A DNA stretch of 26,219 nucleotides, taken from NCBI GenBank assembly GCA_964389685.1, contig CAYMFM010000055.1, positions 1 through 26,219 on the forward strand. Direction: 5' to 3'. This document shows positions 8,373 to 15,751 of this stretch, in pieces (within the stretch, counting starts at the first letter, position 1; the number at the start of each line of letters is the position of its first letter). Position numbers and translations under genes: made by a program. This DNA is from G020353115 sp964389685 (GTDB taxonomy: Bacteria > Bacteroidota > Bacteroidia > Bacteroidales > VadinHA17). The notes beneath the pieces were generated by a model. That model made no database searches. It was not told where the DNA came from and saw nothing but the letters and a program-made list of their open reading frames with translations.

Positions 8373-10550
8373 TCATTCCCTTACCCCAACCAGATCAAGC
8401 ATAAAGGCATACTCAAGGGCGGTTTCCCGATATCTTCTGAACCGGCCCGACACTCCACCATGACCGGCTTCCATATTGATGTGGAATACCAGCAGGTTAT
8501 CATCTGTTTTCATATCCCTGAGTTTGGCGACCCACTTAGCCGGCTCCCAGTATTGCACCTGTGAATCCCAGAAACCGGTTGTAACCAGCAGGTTTGGATA
8601 ATCCATGGCTTTTACCTGGTCATAGGGAGAGTATGACAGCATGTAGTCATAGTACTCTTTTTTCCGCGGGTCTCCCCATTCATCCCATTCAAACGAAGTC
8701 AGCGGTATGGTCTCGTCAAGCATGGTTGTAACGACATCCACAAAGGGAACGGTTGCGACCACTCCTTTGTAGAATTCAGGCTGCATGTTAATGATTGCAC
8801 CCATCAACAGGCCACCTGCACTGCCACCCATAGCAAATAGCTTATCCGGGTTGGTATATTTTTCAGCGATCAGAAATTCGGCACAATCGTTAAAATCGGA
8901 AAAAGTATTAATCTTATTAAACAATTTTCCTTCCTCATACCAGTATCTTCCCATTTCACTTCCTCCGCGAATATGGGCTATAGCATAAACAAATCCCCTG
9001 TCCAAAAGGCTCAAACGTGTGGAACTAAAACTCGGATCACGGGAAGAGCCATAGGAACCATATGCACCAAGCAAGAGCGGGTTATCACCATCGAGATCGA
9101 TCCCCTTTCTGTAGACCAGTGAAATCGGAACCTGTGTTCCATCATCGGCAGTGGCAAAAATCCGTTTGGATTCATAGTTGTTCTTGTCGAATCCACCCAG
9201 GATCACCTCTTCTTTCAACAATTCTCTCTCCCTGGTTTCCATATTGAAATCAAAGGTTGAGTTTGGAGTAGTAAGGGATGAATAGGAGAACCGTAAAGTT
9301 CTTGTATCAAATTCTGGATTTACGGAAATCCTTGCAACATATGCCTCTTCGTCGAATTCGATATAATATTCCGATTCATCGTCCCACCGGATCACACGAA
9401 TATTTCTCAACCCATTGATCCGTTCCCCCAGGACCAGGTATTCATTAAAGATCTCAAAGCTCTCAAACAATACATCATCCCGGTGAGGAATTACGTCCAC
9501 CCAATTCTCTTTGGTTGTTTTGGTAACCGGAGTTTTCATTAATTTAAAATTCTTTGCTCCGTCAAGGTTAGTCTTAAAATAGAAGAAATCTCCATAATGG
9601 TCAGCATCGTATTCATGATTCGCCTCCCTGGGTTGAATCACTTTAAACTCGCCATTGGGATCGTTTGCATCAAGGTACCTGTACTCGGTTGAGAGGGTCT
9701 GAGAGGAACCGATCATCAGGTATTTTTTACTCTTCGTCTTGAAGACATAGCAGGAAAAAGTTTCATCCTCTTCAAAAAAGACCTCTTTGTCATCCCGGTA
9801 ATTCGTACCCAGAGCATGTTTCATGATCCGTTCCGAACGGAGTGTCTCCATGTTTTTCCGAGCGAAAAAAACAGTTTTGTTGTCATTTGCCCAGGTAACT
9901 CTACCGGTAGTGTTTGGGATCTGATCCTCAAGCATTTCACCGGTATCCAGCCTCTTGAACATAACCGTGTATCTTCTCCGGCTAACCGTATCCACTCCAT
10001 AGGCAAGGATGGTATTGTCCGGGCTTACACTGAGTCCGGACGCGGAGAAATAGTCATATCCTTCAGCGAGCTTATTCACATCCAGCATAATTTCTTCAGG
10101 GGCTTCCAGTGTTTCTTTTTTCCGGCAATGGATCGGGTATTCATTTCCCTCTTCATACCGGGTATAGTAGAAGTATCCATTTTCCTTATAGGGGACTGAT
10201 TCATCATCCTTCTTGATCCTGCCCACGATTTCCTGAAAAAGTTTTTCCTGAAGATTTTCTGTATGTTTCAGCATGGCTGTTTTGTATTCATTTTCAGCAT
10301 TCAGGTAATCGAGCACCTTTTGTGTTTGCTCATCCTGGACTTCAGCATTTTTCTGTTCATCAGAAAGTCGCATCCAGTAATAGTTATCGATGCGGGTATC
10401 GCCGTGTTTGGTGAGTTCCTTTTCAATTTTTTCTGCCACCGGCGGCTTAAGGGCAGCTGTTTTATCCTGTTGAGTGCAGGCAGCCAGGAGCAATGCAGAT
10501 AAAGCAACGAATAAATAAATTCGTTGATTGATTTTGTTAATGTTGTTCAT
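8373..10550 (-). CDS. ptrB: Lipoprotein S9A peptidase, oligopeptidase B-like
   Basis: A 725-residue serine peptidase of the prolyl-oligopeptidase clan. The N-terminus is a lipoprotein signal (LLAAC lipobox, Cys25), so the mature enzyme should be membrane-anchored in the periplasm or on the outer membrane rather than cytoplasmic like E. coli oligopeptidase B. The DNYYWMRLSDEQ segment (55-66) is the family's N-terminal hallmark, followed by a seven-bladed propeller region (about 120-440) and an alpha/beta-hydrolase domain. The triad reads GGSAGG with Ser577, WDSQV with Asp662, and EAGHGG with His697. The GGSAGGLLMG context and size favour oligopeptidase B, which cleaves after basic residues in short peptides, over true prolyl oligopeptidase; specificity is inferred. 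It is probably a single-gene unit, convergent with ftsE and 133 bp past the end of the DAK2-DegV gene. Confidence 0.85.
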   Translation of the reverse strand: MNNINKINQRIYLFVALSALLLAACTQQDKTAALKPPVAEKIEKELTKHGDTRIDNYYWMRLSDEQKNAEVQDEQTQKVLDYLNAENEYKTAMLKHTENLQEKLFQEIVGRIKKDDESVPYKENGYFYYTRYEEGNEYPIHCRKKETLEAPEEIMLDVNKLAEGYDYFSASGLSVSPDNTILAYGVDTVSRRRYTVMFKRLDTGEMLEDQIPNTTGRVTWANDNKTVFFARKNMETLRSERIMKHALGTNYRDDKEVFFEEDETFSCYVFKTKSKKYLMIGSSQTLSTEYRYLDANDPNGEFKVIQPREANHEYDADHYGDFFYFKTNLDGAKNFKLMKTPVTKTTKENWVDVIPHRDDVLFESFEIFNEYLVLGERINGLRNIRVIRWDDESEYYIEFDEEAYVARISVNPEFDTRTLRFSYSSLTTPNSTFDFNMETRERELLKEEVILGGFDKNNYESKRIFATADDGTQVPISLVYRKGIDLDGDNPLLLGAYGSYGSSRDPSFSSTRLSLLDRGFVYAIAHIRGGSEMGRYWYEEGKLFNKINTFSDFNDCAEFLIAEKYTNPDKLFAMGGSAGGLLMGAIINMQPEFYKGVVATVPFVDVVTTMLDETIPLTSFEWDEWGDPRKKEYYDYMLSYSPYDQVKAMDYPNLLVTTGFWDSQVQYWEPAKWVAKLRDMKTDDNLLVFHINMEAGHGGVSGRFRRYRETALEYAFMLDLVGVRE

Positions 10551-10683
10551 CGGATGGGTGTTAAAGTGAATAATGATTGAAAATTAGTATGTTTACTCGT
10601 ACTATGATCTTCTATCGCACAAACCATTGCTCAGTCATAGCACGAGGATTTTTGGAACCTTACAACCTGCCCGGTTTAACTGT

Positions 10684-12489
10684 CTAATCTTTCACCAATC
10701 CAACGGCGACCGTTCCGTTCCCGGCATGCAGTACGAGGGCAGGACAAACATTCACGATGAAGCGGGGGGATCTTCCTGTGATCTCCCTGAGTGTATCGGC
10801 CAGTTTTTCAGCTCCTTCGGGATTTAGGGCATGGACGATCATGTAATTCCACAATTTCCCCTCAGCGATATCTTTCTTTATGTGCTTGAGGACTTTCCTG
10901 ATATTTCCTTCCTGGCTGAAGGCTTTATCAAGCATGATTGCCTTTCCATCATCCCCAACCGATATGATCGGCTTCAGGTTCAGGGTCTTTGCGATAAACC
11001 CTGTCAGAGGACTCACACGGCCACTCCTGACTATATTATGCAGGGATTTCACACTGACATACAGTTTTTCTTTTGCTATCCAGTCATCGACCTTTCGGAG
11101 TATCTCATCGTGTTCCATACCCTGTTCTATGGCTTCGGCTGTACGGAGAACCAGCAGGCCGAGCGATCCGCTGATGGTTTTGGAATCGATAACCGAAATT
11201 TTCCTGTTCAGTTCTGACTCAACACGCTTTGCTGCTTTGGAACTGCTGGACCAGGTACCGCTGAATTTCTGGCTTATGTGTATGGCGATCACCGAATCGT
11301 AGTGGGTGGCAAGGTGGGAATAAAGGTTGACAAAGCTTTTTTCGTTTGGTTGGGAGGTGGTGGGTATTTCGGATACCTCCTCCGAGAGGGTATAGAAGGT
11401 TTCAGGATCGAGGGTAAGCTTATCAAGGTATACACTTTCGCCCACCTGGATATTTATGGGAACCTGATGGATCTGGTATTTTTCAAAGAGTTCTGCAGGC
11501 AGATCACAGGTAGTATCAGTGACCAGCGCGATATTGTATTTCCGTTCATGTGCTACCTGGTACTGTAAGAACATATCATCGGCTTTTTGATAGGTTAATT
11601 TACCCAAAGGCCGAAGTTTTTCAAACAGATCAGCAGGTTTATCAGTATGGACATGAAGCCTGACCTGTTTATCTGAGCCTGCAACGACAATTGAATCGCC
11701 AAAATCTGAAGCGGTTTTTTTGATCGCCGTTTTGTCAAGCTTCTCTCCTTTGATCAGGGCCTCAGTGCAATACCGGAAAGTGAGTGAATCCGGGGATATT
11801 TCTTCCATATGAGGCTCATCAGCAATTACATACTGGCTTAATTCCAGCACCTCTTTAACATTGTTCTTGCTCAGGTATTCCATGATCCCTTCGAGGAATA
11901 GGACAAATCCTTTCGCTCCGGCATCGACCACATTGGCTTTGGCGAGCACCTTTAATTTTTCAGTTGTTTCACTCAGGGATTTTGTTGCCGCCTTGTATGA
12001 TTCATACAGGAGCTCCTTGAAACACTCCAGATCATCCTTTTTGTTATGAATGTGTTCAACCCATTCACGGATAACGGTAAGCATGGTCCCCTCAACAGGA
12101 TTTGCAATGGCTTCATAAATATATCCAATCGATCTCTTCAGTGATTCACTGAAGTTCTGTAATGTGATCTCCTGGTGGTTCCCGGTTTCTGCACTGAGGC
12201 CATAGAGGAACTGGGCAAAAATGATCCCCGAATTTCCACGGGCTCCTTCAAGTGCTGCTATGGCAATGTTATCGGCAGTCGCCTTGTACGAATAATCGGG
12301 TCTGATATTATCAATGATTGAGCGCACGGTCGATGCAAGGTTTGTTCCCGTATCCGCATCGGGAACGGGGAAAACATTGATCCTGTTGATTTCCATCTGG
12401 TTTTCCAGGATCTTTTTCGATCCGGCAAGAAAGAGGAAATAGAGGTTCTTCCCGTTCAGTTTTGTTATTTTGGGTATGAGTTGCACCAT
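10684..12489 (-). CDS. DAK2-DegV fusion: putative one-chain fatty-acid kinase (FakA-like + FakB-like)
   Basis: A 601-residue protein. Residues 1-205 are a DAK2 (DhaL-like) ATP-binding domain: NVFPVPDADTGTN (38-50; the aspartates that bind Mg-nucleotide are kept, the usual middle Gly is Ala), GARGNSG (82-88) and VVDAGAKGF (187-195). Residues 235-310 match the FakA middle domain, with YCTE (240-243) and HVHT (279-282). Residues 317-601 are a DegV/FakB fatty-acid-binding domain: VTDTTCDLP (323-331), TTSQPN (377-382), SQKFSGTW (406-413) and RSGRVSP (488-494). In Firmicutes FakA phosphorylates fatty acids held by a separate FakB, giving acyl-phosphate for phospholipid synthesis; here donor and carrier are joined and the FakA C-terminal domain is absent. 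The protein has no signal peptide, so it is cytosolic. A -7 box lies 23 bp upstream. The domains are clear; the reaction is inferred. Confidence 0.82.
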   Translation of the reverse strand: MVQLIPKITKLNGKNLYFLFLAGSKKILENQMEINRINVFPVPDADTGTNLASTVRSIIDNIRPDYSYKATADNIAIAALEGARGNSGIIFAQFLYGLSAETGNHQEITLQNFSESLKRSIGYIYEAIANPVEGTMLTVIREWVEHIHNKKDDLECFKELLYESYKAATKSLSETTEKLKVLAKANVVDAGAKGFVLFLEGIMEYLSKNNVKEVLELSQYVIADEPHMEEISPDSLTFRYCTEALIKGEKLDKTAIKKTASDFGDSIVVAGSDKQVRLHVHTDKPADLFEKLRPLGKLTYQKADDMFLQYQVAHERKYNIALVTDTTCDLPAELFEKYQIHQVPINIQVGESVYLDKLTLDPETFYTLSEEVSEIPTTSQPNEKSFVNLYSHLATHYDSVIAIHISQKFSGTWSSSSKAAKRVESELNRKISVIDSKTISGSLGLLVLRTAEAIEQGMEHDEILRKVDDWIAKEKLYVSVKSLHNIVRSGRVSPLTGFIAKTLNLKPIISVGDDGKAIMLDKAFSQEGNIRKVLKHIKKDIAEGKLWNYMIVHALNPEGAEKLADTLREITGRSPRFIVNVCPALVLHAGNGTVAVGLVKD

Positions 12490-12511
12490 GCCAGCTATCC
12501 ATAAATCATTG

Positions 12512-12519
12512 CAAAAATA
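12512..12519 (-). promoter_or_regulatory. -7 box for the DAK2-DegV gene
   Basis: The minus strand reads TATTTTTG, an exact TAnnTTTG match, with its last base 23 bp from the ATG at 12489. This nearly equals the 24-bp spacing of the TPR promoter. A -33 box was not clear. Confidence 0.45.
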
Positions 12520-12612
12520 ATGAATAATAAAGAGAAAGCATCTTTAGGCTTAATTATTTTTCAATCAGTTGTTACGCGGTACGGGGTGCGGGATTTCCGG
12601 GGAATGAATGTA

Positions 12613-12634
12613 CAACGATCATCCCTGATCGTTG
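12613..12634. other. Perfect 9-bp dyad CAACGATCA/TGATCGTTG
   Basis: The arms at 12613-12621 and 12626-12634 are exact reverse complements around TCCC. It could be an operator about 125-145 bp upstream of the DAK2-DegV start, or just another hairpin repeat. Nothing in the sequence decides between these. Confidence 0.4.
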
Positions 12635-12671
12635 AGTGGTTTAAATACCATATCTTATCCTTTTTAAGACA

Positions 12672-12697
12672 CCGTCAGGTCTATAAGACCCTGACGG
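12672..12697. repeat. Bulged palindromic repeat, copy 1
   Basis: CCGTCAG pairs with CTGACGG and GTCT with AGAC around the loop ATA, with one unpaired C at 12690. This is the same plan as copy 2 read from the opposite strand. The word AGACACCGTCAGGTCT that overlaps its left side recurs with one change at 25509-25524, where the right half of the hairpin is lost. Confidence 0.6.
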
Positions 12698-12718
12698 GTC
12701 CCTACAGTAATAGAAAAC

Positions 12719-12744
12719 CTGACAGAGTCTTACAGACCTGTCAG
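12719..12744 (-). terminator. Bulged hairpin copy 2, possible terminator of the two-component operon
   Basis: CTGACAG pairs with CTGTCAG and GTCT with AGAC around a 3-nt loop, with a single bulged base. On the minus strand the stem is followed by G-TTTT-CTATT, so it could end transcription about 50 bp past the histidine kinase stop at 12796. The U-tract is imperfect, and its kinship with copy 1 makes a dispersed repeat equally possible. Confidence 0.45.
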
Positions 12745-12795
12745 TGTTTATCTCTAAGACCTTGTCCCACAGGGCCGGGCGACGAGAATCCCCGA

Positions 12796-14148
12796 TTAAA
12801 ACTTCAGTGTAAAAGCGGTAAACTGCCCGGGTTCGGATTTTACAGAGATCGAGCCTTTATGCAAGCGCATGATTTGCCTTGTAAGACTGAGTCCGATGCC
12901 GGATCCCTGTTTTTTCGTGGTGAAAAACGGAACGAATATTTTATCGATGTTCTCCGTAGAGATCCCATTTCCATTATCCTGTACCTCTATGACCGTTTGG
13001 TGATTCCGGCTTCCGACCTCGATGGTAATTACGGGATTTTCAACCTGGTGCAATGCATCAATGGCATTCATGATCAGGTTGATCAGGACCCTCTCAAGCA
13101 TTTCATGATCCGCATCGATTACCGGGTCTTTTTCTGAACAGTGGATCTTCAGATCGATATTCCATTTCCCAAGTTCGGATTTCATCAGTATTTTCAGGTG
13201 GTTCAGCAAAGGCATGACGTGAACCTTTGTAAACGTTGGTTTCGGAAGCCTGGTGAGGTTTTTATAGGTTCCGACAAAATCCAGCAGGCCCTTGCTTCTC
13301 TCTTCAATGGTTTTCATTCCTTCCACCATATCTTCAAGGTCATTCTGATCCAGTTCGGCAAGGTTACCGATTCCCTGACCATCTCTGGTCAGCATTTCAT
13401 TGATGGCTGTGCTTAATGAGGAAACGGGAGTCACGGAATTCATGATCTCATGGGTGAGCACACGGATCAGTTTTTGCCAGGATTCCAGCTCCTGTTCCTC
13501 AAGTTCCGTTTTGATATTCTGCAGAGAGACCAGTTTTAACGTTTTCTCTTTGACCTTGAACATGGTTCCTTTCAGGGATAAGCCCACCATTTCTCCATTG
13601 ATCAGGGTTTTAACCAGGGATCCGCGTTCCGTATCGGATTTCTTCACCGCTTCAAGGAGTTTTTTATCCACTTTACCAATTGCCTCAATGCTGTTTAAGC
13701 GCTTCATGTTAAACAGATCCTTGGCTGCCTGGTTTACCAGGTGGACATCACCCTCCGCATCAAAACAGATCAATGCCACGTTGATGTGTTCAATGATCAT
13801 TTGCAGGTACTGGTAATGGATCTCCTTTTCAATCCGGACATTCCTGAATTCATACATCACTTCGTTCATGGCATCATGCAGGGGGGCATAAGATTTATCG
13901 CTGTATTTTGCCGAGTAAATTGAAGAGAAATCTTTGTTTTTAATGGATTGCAGGAAATTACCAAGATCCCGGTTAGTTCGTTCAACATACCGAATCAGGC
14001 TGATGACCATGAGCAGGACGAGGAGGGCTGAAATAACCGAAGCGATATACCAGTTTGACTGGTGGACGGCAAACACAAAGGCTGCCATGAATACTCCAAT
14101 CAGGAGTACCCGAATAACAACCTGGATCCTGAATTTTCTATATACCAT
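12796..14148 (-). CDS. Membrane sensor histidine kinase (NtrY/NtrB-like), partner of the sigma-54 regulator
   Basis: The frame is open from 14223, but the best start is the ATG at 14146-14148. It overlaps the regulator's stop by 11 bp, the usual sign of translational coupling, and puts two membrane helices (about 8-28 and 33-53) near the N-terminus; this gives 450 residues. A HAMP-like linker and PAS-type domain (about 108-215, with HINVALICFDAEGDVHLVNQ) follow, then the dimerisation helix with phospho-acceptor His233 in RVLTHEIMNSVTP, N-box NLIMNAIDAL (357-366), G1 DNGNG (391-395) and G2 GSGIGLSL (415-422). The very short loop between the helices means there is no large periplasmic sensor, so the signal is probably sensed in the membrane or cytosol. 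It should phosphorylate the regulator encoded just upstream. The signal is unknown. Confidence 0.87.
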   Translation of the reverse strand: MVYRKFRIQVVIRVLLIGVFMAAFVFAVHQSNWYIASVISALLVLLMVISLIRYVERTNRDLGNFLQSIKNKDFSSIYSAKYSDKSYAPLHDAMNEVMYEFRNVRIEKEIHYQYLQMIIEHINVALICFDAEGDVHLVNQAAKDLFNMKRLNSIEAIGKVDKKLLEAVKKSDTERGSLVKTLINGEMVGLSLKGTMFKVKEKTLKLVSLQNIKTELEEQELESWQKLIRVLTHEIMNSVTPVSSLSTAINEMLTRDGQGIGNLAELDQNDLEDMVEGMKTIEERSKGLLDFVGTYKNLTRLPKPTFTKVHVMPLLNHLKILMKSELGKWNIDLKIHCSEKDPVIDADHEMLERVLINLIMNAIDALHQVENPVITIEVGSRNHQTVIEVQDNGNGISTENIDKIFVPFFTTKKQGSGIGLSLTRQIMRLHKGSISVKSEPGQFTAFTLKF

Positions 14149-15502
14149 ATTTTTCCATTTTCCGGTAGATCGTTGTTCTTCCAAGTCCCAATTCTTTGGC
14201 TGCTTTGCTGACATTTCCACCATGTTTTTTCAGGGCATTGGAGATGGTTTTTTTTTCGATCTCTTCCAGATTCAGTATTTCCCGTGCTGGCTGGCGTTTA
14301 TTTACATCCGCGATAAAATCATCGAGATTGATTACCCGCTCATCCGTCATGATCATGGCACGTTCCACCAGGTGTTGCAGTTCACGAACGTTTCCAGGCC
14401 AGTGATAGCTGGATAATTTCTTCATGCTGGTTTTTGAAACCGCGGGAAGGGGCTTGTTGTATTTTTTTGAATACATCTTCATAAAATGGTGAACCATTTC
14501 CGGGACATCTTTCAATCTTTCCCGAAGGGGTGGTATGCGGATTTCAACCGTGTTTATGCGGTACAGCAGATCCTGGCGAAACTCACCCCGGTCAACCATT
14601 TCGTAAAGGGGCATGTTGGTTGCAGAGATGATCCTCACATCCGTTTTGATCACCCGGTTTGATCCAACACGCGTAACTTCCCGGTTCTGAATGGCAGCGA
14701 GTAATTTGGATTGAAGAGGCAGTGAGAGATTTCCGATTTCATCCAGAAACAACGTACCACCTGATGCCAGCTCAAACCGGCCTGCCCTGTCTTCTTTTGC
14801 ATCGGTAAATGCCCCTTTGATGTGTCCGAACAGTTCGGATTCAAACAGGGTTTCGTGAATGGCACCAAGGTCAATACCAATGAAAATTGACTCAGACCTC
14901 AGCGACTTCCGGTGAATCAACCGGGCGATCAGCTCTTTACCTGTTCCATTCTCCCCCAGTAAAAGCACGTTGGCATCAGTACTACTCACCTTATCCACTG
15001 CAACCAGAACTTCCTGCATCGCTTGTGAAGACCCGATGATTTCTGTATACGGATGATCGATATCTTCCGTCAATACTTTCTGATGTGATTTAAGCCTTGC
15101 TATCTCTTTGCGGGAAATACTCAATTTATATGCCGCCATTACCGTAGCCAGTAACCGGTTGTTATCCCAGGGTTTTACCACGAAATCCATAGCCCCCTCC
15201 TTCATGGCTTTCACGGCAAGTTCAATATCCCCATACGCCGTGATCATGATAACATGAGCATCCGGCACCAGTTCCCGTATCTTTCTTAACCACGTCAATC
15301 CCTCCTTCCCACTTGTTGCACCCACAGTGAAATTCATATCAAGCAAAATGACATCAAACGGATCCCTTTTCAGCGTTTCCGGAATACGTTCAGGGCTGGT
15401 AAGAATTTCAATCCGGTGAAAATGCTTCCTTAAAACAACCCGGGCTGAAAGCAATATTCCCTCATCATCATCTACAACCAGGATCTTTCCTTCGTTCCCC
15501 AT
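14138..15502 (-). CDS. NtrC-family sigma-54-dependent response regulator
   Basis: A 454-residue regulator with three domains. The receiver (5-120) has DDD (11-13), phospho-acceptor Asp55 in ILLDMN, Thr88 and Lys110. The AAA+ domain (about 153-385) has Walker A GENGTGKE (183-190), Walker B TLFLDEIG (250-257), and GAFTDA (230-235) where the sigma-54-contacting loop is usually GAFTGA. A Fis-type helix-turn-helix ends the protein (about 415-452, with GGNVSKAAKELGLGRTTIYR). Phosphorylation by the coupled kinase should drive hexamer assembly and open-complex formation at -24/-12 promoters. The only good candidate seen is the one upstream of the divergent permease genes, with two enhancer-like dyads between. 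In Bacteroidota such regulator/kinase pairs commonly sit beside MacB-like permeases, which supports the pairing. The ATG at 15500-15502 puts the receiver at the normal position. Confidence 0.9.
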   Translation of the reverse strand: MGNEGKILVVDDDEGILLSARVVLRKHFHRIEILTSPERIPETLKRDPFDVILLDMNFTVGATSGKEGLTWLRKIRELVPDAHVIMITAYGDIELAVKAMKEGAMDFVVKPWDNNRLLATVMAAYKLSISRKEIARLKSHQKVLTEDIDHPYTEIIGSSQAMQEVLVAVDKVSSTDANVLLLGENGTGKELIARLIHRKSLRSESIFIGIDLGAIHETLFESELFGHIKGAFTDAKEDRAGRFELASGGTLFLDEIGNLSLPLQSKLLAAIQNREVTRVGSNRVIKTDVRIISATNMPLYEMVDRGEFRQDLLYRINTVEIRIPPLRERLKDVPEMVHHFMKMYSKKYNKPLPAVSKTSMKKLSSYHWPGNVRELQHLVERAMIMTDERVINLDDFIADVNKRQPAREILNLEEIEKKTISNALKKHGGNVSKAAKELGLGRTTIYRKMEKYGI

Positions 15503-15587
15503 AATATTACAGAATTAACCGTTGTCGAGTATCAGCAAACCGATACATCATGCAAGGTACACATTCCCGATATGGATGCAAAATATT

Positions 15588-15604
15588 TGTTTCAGTTTGA
15601 AACA
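15588..15604. promoter_or_regulatory. Enhancer-like dyad 1 (TGTTTCAGTTTGAAACA)
   Basis: A perfect 17-bp dyad with arms TGTTTCA/TGAAACA around GTT, centred about 122 bp upstream of the predicted sigma-54 start site. Fis-type regulators of the NtrC family bind such dyads at -100 to -150. The second dyad lies 23 bp downstream, about two helical turns away. Confidence 0.55.
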
Positions 15605-15610
15605 TGAATT

Positions 15611-15627
15611 TGTTCTTATCTGGAACA
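15611..15627. promoter_or_regulatory. Enhancer-like dyad 2 (TGTTCTTATCTGGAACA)
   Basis: Same length and outline as dyad 1 (TGTT, then TGRAACA at the right end), with TGTTC/GAACA arms around 7 bp, centred about 99 bp upstream of the predicted start site. The resemblance to dyad 1 and the phased spacing suggest two dimers of the same regulator. Confidence 0.5.
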
Positions 15628-15692
15628 GATATGGGCCGATAACCTGATGGTATTTTTATATAACATATTGTCTGTCTTTTTTTTATGAAAAA

Positions 15693-15708
15693 TGGAACAG
15701 ATCTTGTT
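15693..15708 (+). promoter_or_regulatory. Predicted sigma-54 (-24/-12) promoter of the permease operon
   Basis: TGGAACAGATCTTGTT fits TGGCAC-N5-TTGCW with the exact GG-to-TG spacing; the differences are A for C at position 4 and T for C at position 15. Transcription would begin near 15718, 34 bp before the ATG at 15752. The divergent sigma-54 regulator gene and two upstream dyads support it. Confidence 0.6.
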
Positions 15709-15751
15709 TCTGAGTTGAATAAATCAACTGAACCAATACCATTTCCCGGCA

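Larger units (their letters stand above)
12490..12795. other. Intergenic region between the DAK2-DegV and histidine kinase genes
   Basis: About 306 bp holding a promoter box for the DAK2-DegV gene (12512-12519), a 9-bp dyad (12613-12634), two related bulged hairpins (12672-12697, 12719-12744) and a G-rich low-complexity patch (12570-12600). No gene is seen in it. Confidence 0.55.

Noticed and set aside
12520..13137. A 205-codon plus-strand frame
   Set aside because: Half of it is antisense to the histidine kinase ATPase domain and the rest crosses intergenic hairpins.
14149..14223. Longer histidine kinase start at 14223
   Set aside because: It would add 25 hydrophilic residues before the first membrane helix and overlap the regulator's helix-turn-helix by 86 bp. 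The ATG at 14148 gives an ordinary 11-bp coupled overlap.
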